A model generated the notes under the pieces. That model searched no databases, had not been told where the DNA came from, and worked only from the letters and a program-made list of their open reading frames with translations. From Andrena cerasifolii (lineage: Eukaryota; Arthropoda; Insecta; Hymenoptera; Andrenidae): a stretch of DNA of 64,000 nucleotides. The stretch lies in contig NC_135120.1 in assembly GCF_050908995.1 (NCBI RefSeq), positions 3,981,433 through 4,045,432 on the forward strand. Reading direction: 5' to 3'. Positions 48,308 to 56,333 of the stretch are shown here, piece by piece (position 1 is the first letter of the stretch; each line of letters begins with the position of its first letter). Position numbers and translations under genes: made by a program.

Positions 48308-48742
48308 TTATGTGCTCTCCACCGCCCCAAGGAAATTCTGGACAAGTTCAACCGTCTCGCATGATTCTCCTTCGCATTGTTGCTGCGGGATAGGATTCAA
48401 TGCTTGCGATATCTTTTGAACGCTGTTTTGCAACGTCAGCACATCTCTCTGAAACGCGACCAGCTTCATCTCTAATTCTTCCTGCTGCTCTCTCAAAAGT
48501 TTAATGCTCTTTTCCACATATAGTTTATTAACGGCATCTGTGTCGGCCACCGACTGAGCTACGCGTCGTATCTTGCGCGATTTTGCATCAAAGTCGGCAC
48601 CGGTCACGCAAAGAGCGTTATCACGCATATAATTTCGAAGCATGCCGCTGCATTTGTAATAGTCCATTGTAACTGCTCCACTCTTCTCGAGCGATACCCC
48701 AAATTTGTTGATCGGCATCTCGACGCATACAGTGCACATCAT
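48308..48742 (-). CDS. Coiled-coil protein with fibre-type motif
   Basis: 144 codons. The N-terminus has a Cys pair (MMCTVCVEMPINKFG). The segment DAKSRKIRRVAQSVADTDAV followed by NKLYVEKS (about residues 51-80) resembles the 'xIxNVaxPvxdxDAvnKxYVD' repeat that precedes trimeric fibres in phage and viral tail/fibre proteins. After it comes a long coiled coil (KLLREQQEELEMKLVAFQRD, to about residue 112). A role as a structural or attachment-type protein is inference. It lies between the integrase and the 383-codon gene, 11 bp after the latter, same strand, apparently one transcription unit. Confidence 0.7.
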   Translation of the reverse strand: MMCTVCVEMPINKFGVSLEKSGAVTMDYYKCSGMLRNYMRDNALCVTGADFDAKSRKIRRVAQSVADTDAVNKLYVEKSIKLLREQQEELEMKLVAFQRDVLTLQNSVQKISQALNPIPQQQCEGESCETVELVQNFLGAVEST

Positions 48743-48753
48743 CGGCGTGCGGT

Positions 48754-49905
48754 TTAATTTATAATGAGGCCTGCCTCGCGGAGTTCCTCAATAATCGATA
48801 GAATTTCGTTGTCGTGCGAGTTGTTACCCGCCTGACGCGACGCTTCCAGCAAACGCAATCGATCCACCAGCTTGTTGGGATCATCCCAGTGCACATAATC
48901 GATCTTGTTATCGTTTACCACCGTGACTCGCGGTGTCCTTAGACCTTTCCCCGCTTTACTGGTCAATACACGAGGTAGTAGTGGCGCAATTACATGTTTG
49001 TACTTGTATCCCTTGTTACCCAATATGGGATTTTGTGCGCTATGGCCACGTCTGTGAGCATTCGTCATCAGCAGTATACTTTTGTATTTGTGTTTATCAG
49101 CATCTGTGTATATAGCATCATCGGGAATTCTCTTGAAAATCAGTTCGTACAGACCGGGCGTTCCTCCATATCTTACACCGTCTATGATTATATTATCATC
49201 CTTGTCCATATCGAAAGCCTTACCCCCCAGCATCATTCCACTACCACCAAAGTGTACACCGTACACATAATCTATGGTCGTATCCCTATCACCACTTAGG
49301 ATTGCGCTCATGTATTTTTGTCCCAGCGGACTGAAATGGTTGCGAAACGTTTCTTGCCCCTCGGATGTTTGGAGTTGCTCTCTAATAGATGCTGCAAGCG
49401 ACTCATCGGCAGAAGTTTCATACACGTCTCCGTCATCATTGGTTGTGAGCGACTGTACATCGGGAAATGTATTTATTGACGCAGGAGGAACCGTGGAATC
49501 GTTTGATGCGACATTCAACCGTTTCCGCTTCGATTGAACTGGTGTGGAGGTTACGAGCGAATTTTCCAATGACATGTATGACTGTTTACTATTTCTTTTA
49601 CGCGATGCGTTCCATTTCGGCCGGATTTTTGTTTTAGGCGTTAATGTTTCAATGCTCATACTCGTCGCAGGTGATATGTCAGCTTCTGTCTCAGCAGTAT
49701 TTTCCACAATATGTTTTAAGGGCTCGGTAATAGGTTTAAAGTATCTTTCCAGCGCGATATCTTCATCCATCTTGTCAGTCTTCAAAGACTGATGTTTCCT
49801 GCGAATGGATTCGCTGGTTTTTGCAATTTCCATCGCTATTCTCTCACGATCCTTAAACTCCTGACTACTAATCATCATTGTATCGCAGACGATTGAGCAT
49901 CTCAT
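48754..49905 (-). CDS. Conserved uncharacterised Polinton protein (DUF8207-like)
   Basis: 383 codons, intact. The N-terminal half is charged and of low complexity (coiled-coil-like EFKDRERIAMEIAKTSESIR, then Ser/Thr/Asn-rich). The C-terminal half (about residues 190-375) is a conserved globular domain: GQKYMSAILSGDRDTTIDYVYGV, FDMDKDDNIIIDGVRYGGTPG, LYELIFKRIPDDAIYTDAD, and GYKYKHVIAPLLPR. I recognise this domain from many hymenopteran virus-like loci and believe it is the one catalogued as DUF8207; that label is from memory. Function unknown. Its start overlaps the end of the ATPase gene by 4 bp (ATGA), a compact viral arrangement. Met10 or Met11 are alternative starts. Confidence 0.75.
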   Translation of the reverse strand: MRCSIVCDTMMISSQEFKDRERIAMEIAKTSESIRRKHQSLKTDKMDEDIALERYFKPITEPLKHIVENTAETEADISPATSMSIETLTPKTKIRPKWNASRKRNSKQSYMSLENSLVTSTPVQSKRKRLNVASNDSTVPPASINTFPDVQSLTTNDDGDVYETSADESLAASIREQLQTSEGQETFRNHFSPLGQKYMSAILSGDRDTTIDYVYGVHFGGSGMMLGGKAFDMDKDDNIIIDGVRYGGTPGLYELIFKRIPDDAIYTDADKHKYKSILLMTNAHRRGHSAQNPILGNKGYKYKHVIAPLLPRVLTSKAGKGLRTPRVTVVNDNKIDYVHWDDPNKLVDRLRLLEASRQAGNNSHDNEILSIIEELREAGLIIN

Positions 49906-50549
49906 GGTACAGCAAACTCGTTAAATCCCTTTCTATAACGTCCATTGGACATCGCGCTATTTTTATCTATCACCATGAAACCATACTCCCGCTGCCAACA
50001 ATTACGACACAAAGCGCAGAAATCCTCGTAAGGCATATCAGTGTTTACATGATCGTTGTACACATGTTTCAAGTTGGTACCATCCTGCTTAAACAGTATC
50101 AACAGATTCGCATTGTTGCGTATAAGATGTTTGGGAATCTTTGCATACGTCTGACAGAGATAGAAGCAGTCAACGTTCGAGTGGCGCCCCATTGCAAAGT
50201 ATTCCCTTATCGTATCTTGCTTGTCGCATGCCACGTCATCAAAGATAAAAATGGAATTCGGAAGCGATTCGCTCGGTGTGATGACGTCACTGTTATTCGA
50301 AAATGTAAAGTAGCCAATTTCATCTATCGGAGTCAATAAATTCTCCAAATACTTATATTTTGGCTGTTGCAACGACTTGGAATACACGTACACGTTTTCG
50401 AAGCACACGCCGTGAAAATTTCGTAAAAATTTGTCACGCGTATCGCCACAGGTTGTCGCACGAATCGCGTCCTCTCCGTGAACTGCGAAAAATGATTTTG
50501 ATACGTCGAAGCTGCGGTGCGCTCTATTTATAGGCTCGCGCCGAAGCAA
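49902..50549 (-). pseudogene. Packaging ATPase (A32/FtsK-HerA type), Walker A not recognisable
   Basis: 215 codons. The family pumps DNA into the capsid. The Walker B segment is clear (NSIFIFDDVACDKQ, about residues 98-111) and the sensor region follows (VDCFYLCQTYAKIPKHLIR, about 126-144, Gln133). FENVYVYSKSLQQPKY (50-65) is the strand that normally follows the nucleotide-binding helix. At the Walker A position the protein reads RATTCGDT (30-37), lacking the glycines and the lysine of GxxGxGKT, so ATP binding is doubtful. The only in-frame ATG ahead of this (50549) lies upstream of the TATA-like box at 50524-50533. A spliced or lost 5' end is therefore possible (a pyrimidine-rich stretch ending cag lies near 50483). 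Confidence 0.75.
50524..50533. promoter_or_regulatory. Self-complementary TATA-like box between the two gene blocks
   Basis: CTATTTATAG reads as a TATA-type element on the plus strand and as CTATAAATAG on the minus strand. It sits about 35 bp before the rightward gene's ATG at 50568, at a normal TATA-to-start distance. Leftward transcription from it would begin inside the annotated ATPase frame. Functional use is inference. Confidence 0.5.
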
Positions 50550-50567
50550 AACAGCTCATTATTCAAA

Positions 50568-50834
50568 ATGCTTCTGATCCTGTCGGATAATTGTGATATT
50601 CGAGACCTAACCGCTGAGCAGTTGAAATATATACCAAAGATTATCCTACTGCGAGAGTTTGGCAGACACATCGATCAGTTGTGGGACAGACTCCCCGAGC
50701 ATATAAAAGCCGATTCTGAGGTTCAGCAGTATCGTCGGTGCTTGGAACATTATAATCGCCCTTGGCAGCGAACGCATATCGACGGTCCAGCACCATTGAT
50801 TAAAAACTGCAGCGAATGTCGCCGAAGAGAGTAA
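50568..50834 (+). CDS. Small conserved rightward protein of unknown function
   Basis: 88 codons from the ATG at 50568 (MLLILSDNCDIRDLTAEQLK). An ATG at 50517 would add 17 residues but lies before the TATA-like box. Charged and helical, with RxxxEFGRHIDQLWDRLPEH in the middle and a CSECRRRE end. Family not recognised, but its place as first gene of the rightward block and its overlap with the PLA2 gene (19 bp) argue that it is real. Confidence 0.6.
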   Translation: MLLILSDNCDIRDLTAEQLKYIPKIILLREFGRHIDQLWDRLPEHIKADSEVQQYRRCLEHYNRPWQRTHIDGPAPLIKNCSECRRRE

Positions 50835-51535
50835 AGAAAGGTTGTGGTCTGTTAAATCGGGCGATAAACGCGTTACCTATCGAATTACATATTCCGGGGT
50901 ATCAGTTTTGTGGTCCAGGAACTCATCTGGCAAAACGATTGGCTAGAGGTGATCGAGGCATCAATCCGTTGGACGCAGCGTGTCGCGAACACGATATTGC
51001 ATATTCGCGTAGCAACGACCTCAGTGAAAGGCACACGGCAGATAAGGTTCTCGTTGACAAAGCGCGAAAACGCATCGTTGCGCGAGACTCGACTCTGGGT
51101 GAAAGAGGAGCTGCTACAGCTGTTTGGGCAGCTATGAAAGCTAAGACGAAAATCGGAATGGGGATGAAAATAAAAACCCGCAAAAGGACTGTAAGGAGAG
51201 CATCGCAAAAGCGGATTCTTCCGGTGGCAAAACGAGGTGGCATATTACCACTTCTCCCGCTGCTAGGTGTTCTCGGATCATTAGCCGGTGGAGCAGCGGG
51301 GATCGCCAAGGCAGTAAACGATAATAAGGCGGTGCAACATCAGCTGCAGGAAATGCAGCATCATAATCACACCATGGAAGGTCGCGGACTTTATCTCGCA
51401 CCATACAAGCGCGGACAGGGAATATCGAAACAAAAAAAAAAAAAACGCCCAAAAGACAATAAAAATGCCCGAGGGCGTAACTACAGATGCGCAATTGGGG
51501 GAGTTGGAAAAACGTATGTGTATTCCATTTTTTAG
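50816..51535 (+). CDS. PLA2-domain protein with pX-like core tail
   Basis: 239 codons as read. The N-terminal part carries a parvovirus VP1-type phospholipase A2 fold: the calcium loop YQFCGPGTHL (residues 29-38) and the catalytic pair in AACREHDIAYS (His59-Asp60), followed by DLSERHTADKVL. In parvoviruses this enzyme activity helps particles leave endosomes. Residues 117-142 are very basic. A hydrophobic segment (GGILPLLPLLGVLGSLAGGA, 141-160) and NDNKAVQHQLQEM follow, reminiscent of the adenovirus pX/mu-type peptide of adintoviruses. A run of A at 51431-51444 encodes the terminal Lys stretch. The frame then reads on through the protease start, and in another frame a stop lies just before that start, so the present C-terminus may result from a slip in the A run. 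Confidence 0.8.
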   Translation: MSPKRVKKGCGLLNRAINALPIELHIPGYQFCGPGTHLAKRLARGDRGINPLDAACREHDIAYSRSNDLSERHTADKVLVDKARKRIVARDSTLGERGAATAVWAAMKAKTKIGMGMKIKTRKRTVRRASQKRILPVAKRGGILPLLPLLGVLGSLAGGAAGIAKAVNDNKAVQHQLQEMQHHNHTMEGRGLYLAPYKRGQGISKQKKKKRPKDNKNARGRNYRCAIGGVGKTYVYSIF

Positions 51536-51800
51536 AGGTGTTTTTATGCGCAATGCACTACCTGTTGGAGGAGTACGTCGAAACGAAAGCGGTATCGTGA
51601 ATTTCGACAATGTCGAGGGACCGGGGACTCATTGGGTGGCGTATGCGAAGAGGGGGCGCCGAGGAATTGGTACAATATCTGGATAAAGATGTGAAAATCG
51701 AATACAATCACGCGTCTTATCAGGAGTACAATTAGAGCAATTGTGGTCAACTATGTCTACGCTCTGTACAAACGATTGGCCGCAAATTTAAGGATTGACT
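51465..51800 (+). pseudogene. Adenain-like cysteine protease, broken
   Basis: The open part (51465-51686, 73 codons) begins MPEGVTTDAQLGELEKRM. It contains IPFFRGVFMR, NESGIVNFDN and GPGTHWVAYAKRGR, with the catalytic His at residue 56. This is the N-terminal half of the Ulp1/adenovirus-type maturation protease used by Polintons. After about 51655 the reading frame shifts and the segment expected to carry the catalytic Asp is missing. The C-terminal part continues in another frame, is cut by a TAG at 51733-51735, and then shows the Cys motif NCGQLCL (Cys at 51742-51744). A deletion with frameshift plus one stop makes the enzyme inactive as encoded. Confidence 0.85.
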
Positions 51801-51846
51801 TCTCACCACTTTGATTCAGTACGAGTCCAGTCGTACAGGTTGGAAT

Positions 51847-52617
51847 ATGTCGTTAACATTCACTCTAACCGGCAAGAGTAGCACCCTCGCGGTGAGCTAC
51901 TTTCCACCCATAGATTTGAGCGACGATGATTACGAGCTTGGCCTAACAACCCTTGAAACTTACCATACAATACCCAACATCGACTCGAGCAACGATAAAT
52001 TCTACTTCACCACAAACTATGAGACCAACAGCAGCGTCGACATCGGCCATGAATACATTACGATTCCCCACGGTTCATACGAATTAGACGCCATTGCCAA
52101 GTATTTGAAACAGCGATTACTCGAGCGGTATCCTCAAAAACTCGATGGCACCGATGCCAACGATGGTAGCGACAACGATGAGTATCCTATAGTGTTGCGC
52201 CCCAACAACAACACCATGAAAAGTGAGCTGTACTGCTCGTTCATTGTAGACTTTATGAAGCCCAATAACATTGGATCGTTACTGGGATTCTCGACGAATC
52301 GCGTATTAGAACCGGGACAGTGGTACGAATCGGACGATCCGAATAATATCATGAATGTGAACATTATTCGCATAGAATGTAGCGTGACCGCTGGCGCGTA
52401 CAGCAATGGGAAGCGCGTACATACGATACATGAATTTTCTCCCAGAGTACCGCCGGGATATAAGATATCGGAAACACCCGCGCAGATCATTTACCTTCCA
52501 ATCACCGCACAGGTCATTTCGGATCTAACGATACGCGTTGTGGATCAAGACGGACGGTTGCTTGATTTTCGAGGTGAAGAGATTACTATCAGACTGCACG
52601 TACGACGACGCCGATGA
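51847..52617 (+). CDS. Minor capsid (penton-type) protein
   Basis: 256 residues from MSLTFTLTGKSSTLAVSYF; an ATG 12 codons upstream (51811) is less likely, because family members begin near this phrase. Recognisable family features are PIDLSDDDYELGLTTLETYH, NDKFYF, the EYITIPHGSYELDAIAKYLK segment, NNIGSLLGFS and VNIIRIECSVTAGAYSNGK. The C-terminus IRVVDQDGRLLDFRGEEITI is typical of the single jelly-roll penton protein of insect Polintons. Such proteins occupy the capsid vertices. The gene is intact, and its end overlaps the next start by 4 bp (ATGATAA). Confidence 0.85.
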   Translation: MSLTFTLTGKSSTLAVSYFPPIDLSDDDYELGLTTLETYHTIPNIDSSNDKFYFTTNYETNSSVDIGHEYITIPHGSYELDAIAKYLKQRLLERYPQKLDGTDANDGSDNDEYPIVLRPNNNTMKSELYCSFIVDFMKPNNIGSLLGFSTNRVLEPGQWYESDDPNNIMNVNIIRIECSVTAGAYSNGKRVHTIHEFSPRVPPGYKISETPAQIIYLPITAQVISDLTIRVVDQDGRLLDFRGEEITIRLHVRRRR

Positions 52618-52697
52618 TAATACATGTGGTGCGGCCGAATGAGATGCTTGTGATGACCGACTCCAGAAACACGTTTCTTCCAAACGAAATTGTTTGC

Positions 52698-52744
<47 letters not shown>

Positions 52745-52841
52745 CTGCAACTGCAACAGCTCTGATTACCCTAAAAAGAAGAGGCTCAGTGCTGCGAACA
52801 TTGCATTTTTGAAATCGTTGGGATTCATTGTACGCAATTAA
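52614..52841 (+). CDS. Small protein with Asn repeat and conserved C-terminus
   Basis: 75 codons. It begins MIIHVVRPNEMLVMTDSRN, then a run of 16 Asn encoded by an (AAC)n microsatellite (about 52698-52744), a CNCN patch, and a basic end YPKKKRLSAANIAFLKSLGF. The C-terminal 'KKRLxxxNxxFLxSLGF' looks like a conserved motif of this gene position. Function unknown. It overlaps the minor capsid gene and is followed 8 bp later by the major capsid gene, so it is probably translated from the same transcript. Confidence 0.65.
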
Positions 52842-52849
52842 GTTGAAAA

Positions 52850-54058
52850 ATGACCGACATTCTAAGCATTGGCGCGAAGCCGACGTTTGATGATCGCATC
52901 GTCAAGCTTGAGACTCACACATACAACCCTTACGTCAACACGACGTTTGGATACAGCGATGAGATAAGAATACCTATACAGCAACAGGATTTATACACAT
53001 TACCGTGTGAAAGTTTCCTCTATCTGGAGGGAAAATTGACGATAAATAAGCCGAATGATTTTTCAACGGTGATGTTGGGAAATAATTGCATGGCATTCAT
53101 ATTTGATGAGATTCGATACGAACTGAATGGTGAGATTGATCGCAACAGAAACGTTGGAATAACTAGCACGCTTAAAAACTATGTATCGATGACATCTGAT
53201 GAAGACAAAAATATGGAGAATGCGGGATTGGGCTTGAAACGGCACGATGAGCTAATAGTGAAAAATAATTTCAATTTTTGCATCCCGCTTAAATATTTGT
53301 TGGGATTTTGCGAGGACTATAAACGCACGGTTATTAATGCGCGTCACGAATTGATTTTAATACGATCGCGCAACGATAACAATTCTCTAATAAGATCGCC
53401 GACGTTGGAACCAGAAATTGAATTACTTAAAGTGCAATGGCGGATGCCTCACGTGACGCTGAACGACGTTAATAAGCTGTCGTTGCTACATGCTTTGGAA
53501 AGTGGACAAAACCTGAGCATTAGTTTTCGCTCGTGGAATCTGTACGAGTATCCTCTCTTACACAGCACGACCAAGCATTCGTGGGCCGTGAAGGCAGCTG
53601 CACAGTTGGAGAAGCCGCGATACATTATCTTTGCTCTACAGACTGCTCGAAAGAATGTGATGACTGAAGATGTTACTCGATTCGACCACTGCAAATTGAC
53701 CAATGTAAAACTTTTTCTCAACTCGGAATTTTACCCGTACGGTGACATGAACTTGGACTTTGACAAGAATAGGCACGCCATCTTATTTAACATGTATACG
53801 CATTTTCGTAAATCGTATTACGGACATAGTTGCAACGAAGCATTATTCACCGTGGCCCAATTTTTGCAATTTGGCCCCCTCGTAGTGATTGATTGCTCGC
53901 GACAAAATGAGTCGATCAAGAATAGCACCGTGGACGTGCGCATAGAATTTGATTGTAAAGAAAACGTACCTGCAAATACTACGGCCTACTGTCTGATTCT
54001 GCACGATCGGGTGGTTGAATACAATCCGCTGACAAATGTGGTGCGCAAAATCAATTAA
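52850..54058 (+). CDS. Major capsid protein (double jelly-roll, hexon-like)
   Basis: 402 residues, intact. N-terminal features DRIVKLETHTYNPYVNTTFG and DEIRIPIQQQDLYTLPCES with SFLYLEGKL are typical of Polinton/adintovirus major capsid proteins. NNCMAFIFDEIRYELNGEID with RNRNVGITSTLKNYVSM is the signature stretch. Later conserved pieces are FCIPLKYLLGFCEDYKRTV, EIELLKVQWRMPHV, KPRYIIFALQTAR and NVKLFLNSEFYPYGDMNLDF. Trimers would form hexon-like capsomers. It is somewhat short for the family but starts and ends in conserved sequence. The assignment to double jelly-roll rests on family knowledge, not on structure seen here. Confidence 0.9.
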   Translation: MTDILSIGAKPTFDDRIVKLETHTYNPYVNTTFGYSDEIRIPIQQQDLYTLPCESFLYLEGKLTINKPNDFSTVMLGNNCMAFIFDEIRYELNGEIDRNRNVGITSTLKNYVSMTSDEDKNMENAGLGLKRHDELIVKNNFNFCIPLKYLLGFCEDYKRTVINARHELILIRSRNDNNSLIRSPTLEPEIELLKVQWRMPHVTLNDVNKLSLLHALESGQNLSISFRSWNLYEYPLLHSTTKHSWAVKAAAQLEKPRYIIFALQTARKNVMTEDVTRFDHCKLTNVKLFLNSEFYPYGDMNLDFDKNRHAILFNMYTHFRKSYYGHSCNEALFTVAQFLQFGPLVVIDCSRQNESIKNSTVDVRIEFDCKENVPANTTAYCLILHDRVVEYNPLTNVVRKIN

Positions 54059-54125
54059 ATTACTGCGCTACTTGCCCGCCCTCTCCTATACCAAATTCAT
54101 ACAAAATTTCATCGTGAAAATCGAG

Positions 54126-54593
54126 ATGCTTTACGAGAAAGACTGCATTCTCCAGTCTGTCTCGCACTATATTTTTGGAAGTTCGATGCCACAATATCTT
54201 CTTACAAAATCCGACAAATCGAGCATCCGGTGGTTGGTGGCAAAGCATCATGGACTACGTTGGGAAGATGGTGACGTTCCGTACAGTATGGCTAAACAGC
54301 TAATTATGAAAGCTGTAGCCGATGCGATCGACGAGGAAGATGACACACCCCATGTCGTATACGTTAAAGGGCTGCAGAAACGCGATTGGCTAGTGGATTT
54401 CCTCGATGAAAATACGAGAGCGGACGTGATCATCGAGACGCTAGACATTGACTACGAGGATATCAAATCCCTAAATAAGCTAAACGTAATTAATACTCTG
54501 CGATGTGGCAGACACGCAAAGCACTGTGCCATGCAAAATGTATTTAAAATATTCAACTGGTGGTCTAAACGCCAGAGGGAAATACACAAGTAA
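54126..54593 (+). pseudogene. Conserved Polinton-associated protein, copy A, N-terminally deleted
   Basis: The frame is open for 155 residues from ATG 54126 (an ATG at 54036 adds 30 codons overlapping the capsid gene). Shared with copy B at 57612-58213: HYIFG.SMPQYLLTKSDKS, IRWLV.KHHGLRWEDGDVPY, VVYVKGLQKRDWL and a Cys/His-rich end (CGRHAKHCAMQNVFKIFNWW). Similar 'VYVKGxxKxxWL...CxxHxxxCAxxNV' proteins are common in insect virus-like loci; an RNase H-fold nuclease is a guess only. Compared with copy B, about 110 bp encoding the family's start (VDLQGFIVDG region) are missing, so this copy probably lacks a functional N-terminus. Confidence 0.7.
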
Positions 54594-54736
54594 AATATAA
54601 TCAATTTTTAATGCATAACAGTTTTTCTTCACCCTCCTCAACCTCCAACCTTCTGCATGTACGCTAGATTAAGACGATAGTTCTAATTATTATGTAGAAG
54701 TAGTACGATTCATGATCAAAGCGATACCATACACGT

Positions 54737-55062
54737 ATGATAGACGTCCGTTCGATTCACGTTAAAAGTCGTTCAATACCCGTTGAATATTCGTTCGATA
54801 TCCGTTCAAAGCCGTTCGATACCCGTTGGATATCCGTTGGATATCCGTTCAAAGCCGTTGGATACCCGTTCAGTACCCGTTTGATACCCGTTCGGCACAC
54901 ATTGAAAGCCGTTCAGTACCCGTTCGATTCACGTTGAAAGCCGTTCAAAACCCGTTCAATACCCGTTCGATAACCGTTCGATACCCTTTCGATACCCGTT
55001 CGGTACACGTTGAAAGCCGTTCAAAACCGTTCAATACCCGTTAGATTCACGTTGAAAGTGGT
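54737..55062. repeat. Array of about 11-bp repeats (CCGTTCGATAC / CCGTTCAAAGC)
   Basis: About 30 degenerate units alternate ccgttcgatac, ccgttggatat and ccgttgaaagc. The array lies between the conserved gene and the proline-rich gene. The matching position in unit B (58325-58550) holds an array of related but different units (cacgttcagagtggta, cacgttcaatac). Open frames over it are by-products of the period. A regulatory or replication role is possible but unproven. Confidence 0.85.
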
Positions 55063-55400
55063 GTGATCTAGTCGAATGATGTGTCAAAGAAGAAGGGAAA
55101 GAAGATGCGAGTGAATAAGGAGAGGACGCTCAGTGAAGAAGAAGAAGAAGAAGATAAGTACATGGAGGAGGATGGTCAGCGAAAATGCAGGTGACCTGTG
55201 ATGAAGGTGGTGAAGAACAAAGGCATCCTACTTTGCAAAGCTGTACATTTCTCGATTTCATGATATCGAGGGGGTTTTGACATGCAAGAGCCAGGAGATG
55301 CGTCGAGACCAGTTGCATTCAAATTGAGTCGTCGCAACCTCGATATTTCTTTCTGAGTGACATTTTTTCTTTCTGAGTGACATTTTTCTTGCGAAAAGAA

Positions 55401-56114
55401 ATGGGATTGTGGAGAATAGCCCCCGAGTGTCGAGGCAGCGCAGAGGTATGTACTTAACAGTATTTTTTTAACATTTATCGCGTTTAACCTTTGAAATCGT
55501 GTGAAATTAAAATCAGACGTTTTGTATAAATATTATATCGTGGGTTTCTATGTTTCAGGACTCGCCACCACCGTCGCCCCCCTCGCCACCACCGTCACCC
55601 CCGTCGCCGCCACCGTCACCCCCGGCGCCGCTCGTGTGGTCGCCAGATTGGGGCTCACCACAGTCATCGCCGTCGCCGCCTTCGCCGCCTTCACCGTCGC
55701 TGCAAGTATGTAATACTTTGCATTGTTTTTTGTGCGTTTGATATTTAATATGTTTAATGTACCAATATTATATCGACGCTTTGTGTCTGTGTGTTCTAGA
55801 GCATATATTTCATGATGAATGCGCGGCTGGTGGAGGAGGAGGTGGTGCCACCCCCGGCGATGCAGATTACGGTCGGCCCCATGATGGCGGCTCGGCTGCG
55901 GCAGCCTTGGCTGCCGTATTGGCGAGTGGGGCCCCTGTGGCTAAGGCGACCGCGGTCCCCATCGCCACCATCGCCACCATGGATTGATGTGCTACGGTTA
56001 CGGCAACCGCTGCCGCAGTCGCGGTCCTCGACGCCCTCACCACCATTGCCGCCGTCACTACCATTGCCGCCGTCACTACTATTGTCGCCGTCACCCTCAC
56101 CGCCACGCCTATAA
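55401..56114 (+). CDS. Three-exon proline-rich protein (copy A), spliced frame intact
   Basis: Exon 1 is 55401-55445 (ATG, 15 codons), exon 2 is 55559-55705 (49 codons), exon 3 is 55800-56114 (104 codons plus stop). The introns are 113 and 94 bp, each GTATGT...AG, and both joins are in phase 0, giving 168 residues. Exon 2 is a (S/P)PP repeat (DSPPPSPPSPPPSPP onward). Exon 3 has a short non-repetitive part (NARLVEEEVVPPPAMQITVG, PMMAARLRQPWLPYW), then more PSPPSPP and LPPSLPLPP runs. No known family recognised. The same donor and acceptor sites occur in copy B, so the exon structure predates the duplication. It could be an element gene or a captured host gene. Confidence 0.55.
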
Positions 56115-56329
56115 TATTTTTTTTATATTTATATTCTATTTTTTAATTATATTCTATTTTTTTATTTATATTCTATTTTTTATTTATATTCTATTTTTAT
56201 TTATATTCTATTTTTATTTATATTCTATTTTTTATTTATATTCTATTTTTTATGTTGTATTTTTCTTTTTATATTATATTCTTTTTTTATATTATACTTA
56301 TTATTATTTAATTGTATTTACTGTGCTTT
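56115..56329. repeat. T-rich tandem tract (tatattctatttttta units)
   Basis: About ten copies of a 16-22 bp unit, tatattctattttttattt, follow the proline-rich gene's stop. A related tract lies at 59568-59770 in unit B. The hydrophobic Tyr/Phe/Ile frames over it are artefacts of composition. Confidence 0.8.
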
Positions 56330-56333
56330 GTAA

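Noticed and set aside
52698..52744. Asn run as evidence against a real gene
   Set aside because: The (AAC)n tract lies inside a frame with conserved-looking ends and 4-bp/8-bp spacing to its neighbours, so the gene was kept as probable.
54737..55044. Open frames rich in RSIPV/YPFDTR repeats
   Set aside because: They are translations of the 11-bp repeat array; the same period is open in more than one frame.
55550..55741. Intronless reading of the SPP-repeat frame
   Set aside because: The ATG at 55550 lies in the intron before the acceptor; the three-exon reading with both joins in phase explains the sequence better.
56115..56290. Hydrophobic Phe/Tyr/Ile open frames that look like membrane segments
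   Set aside because: They are produced by the T-rich tandem tract and a similar one at 59568-59770.
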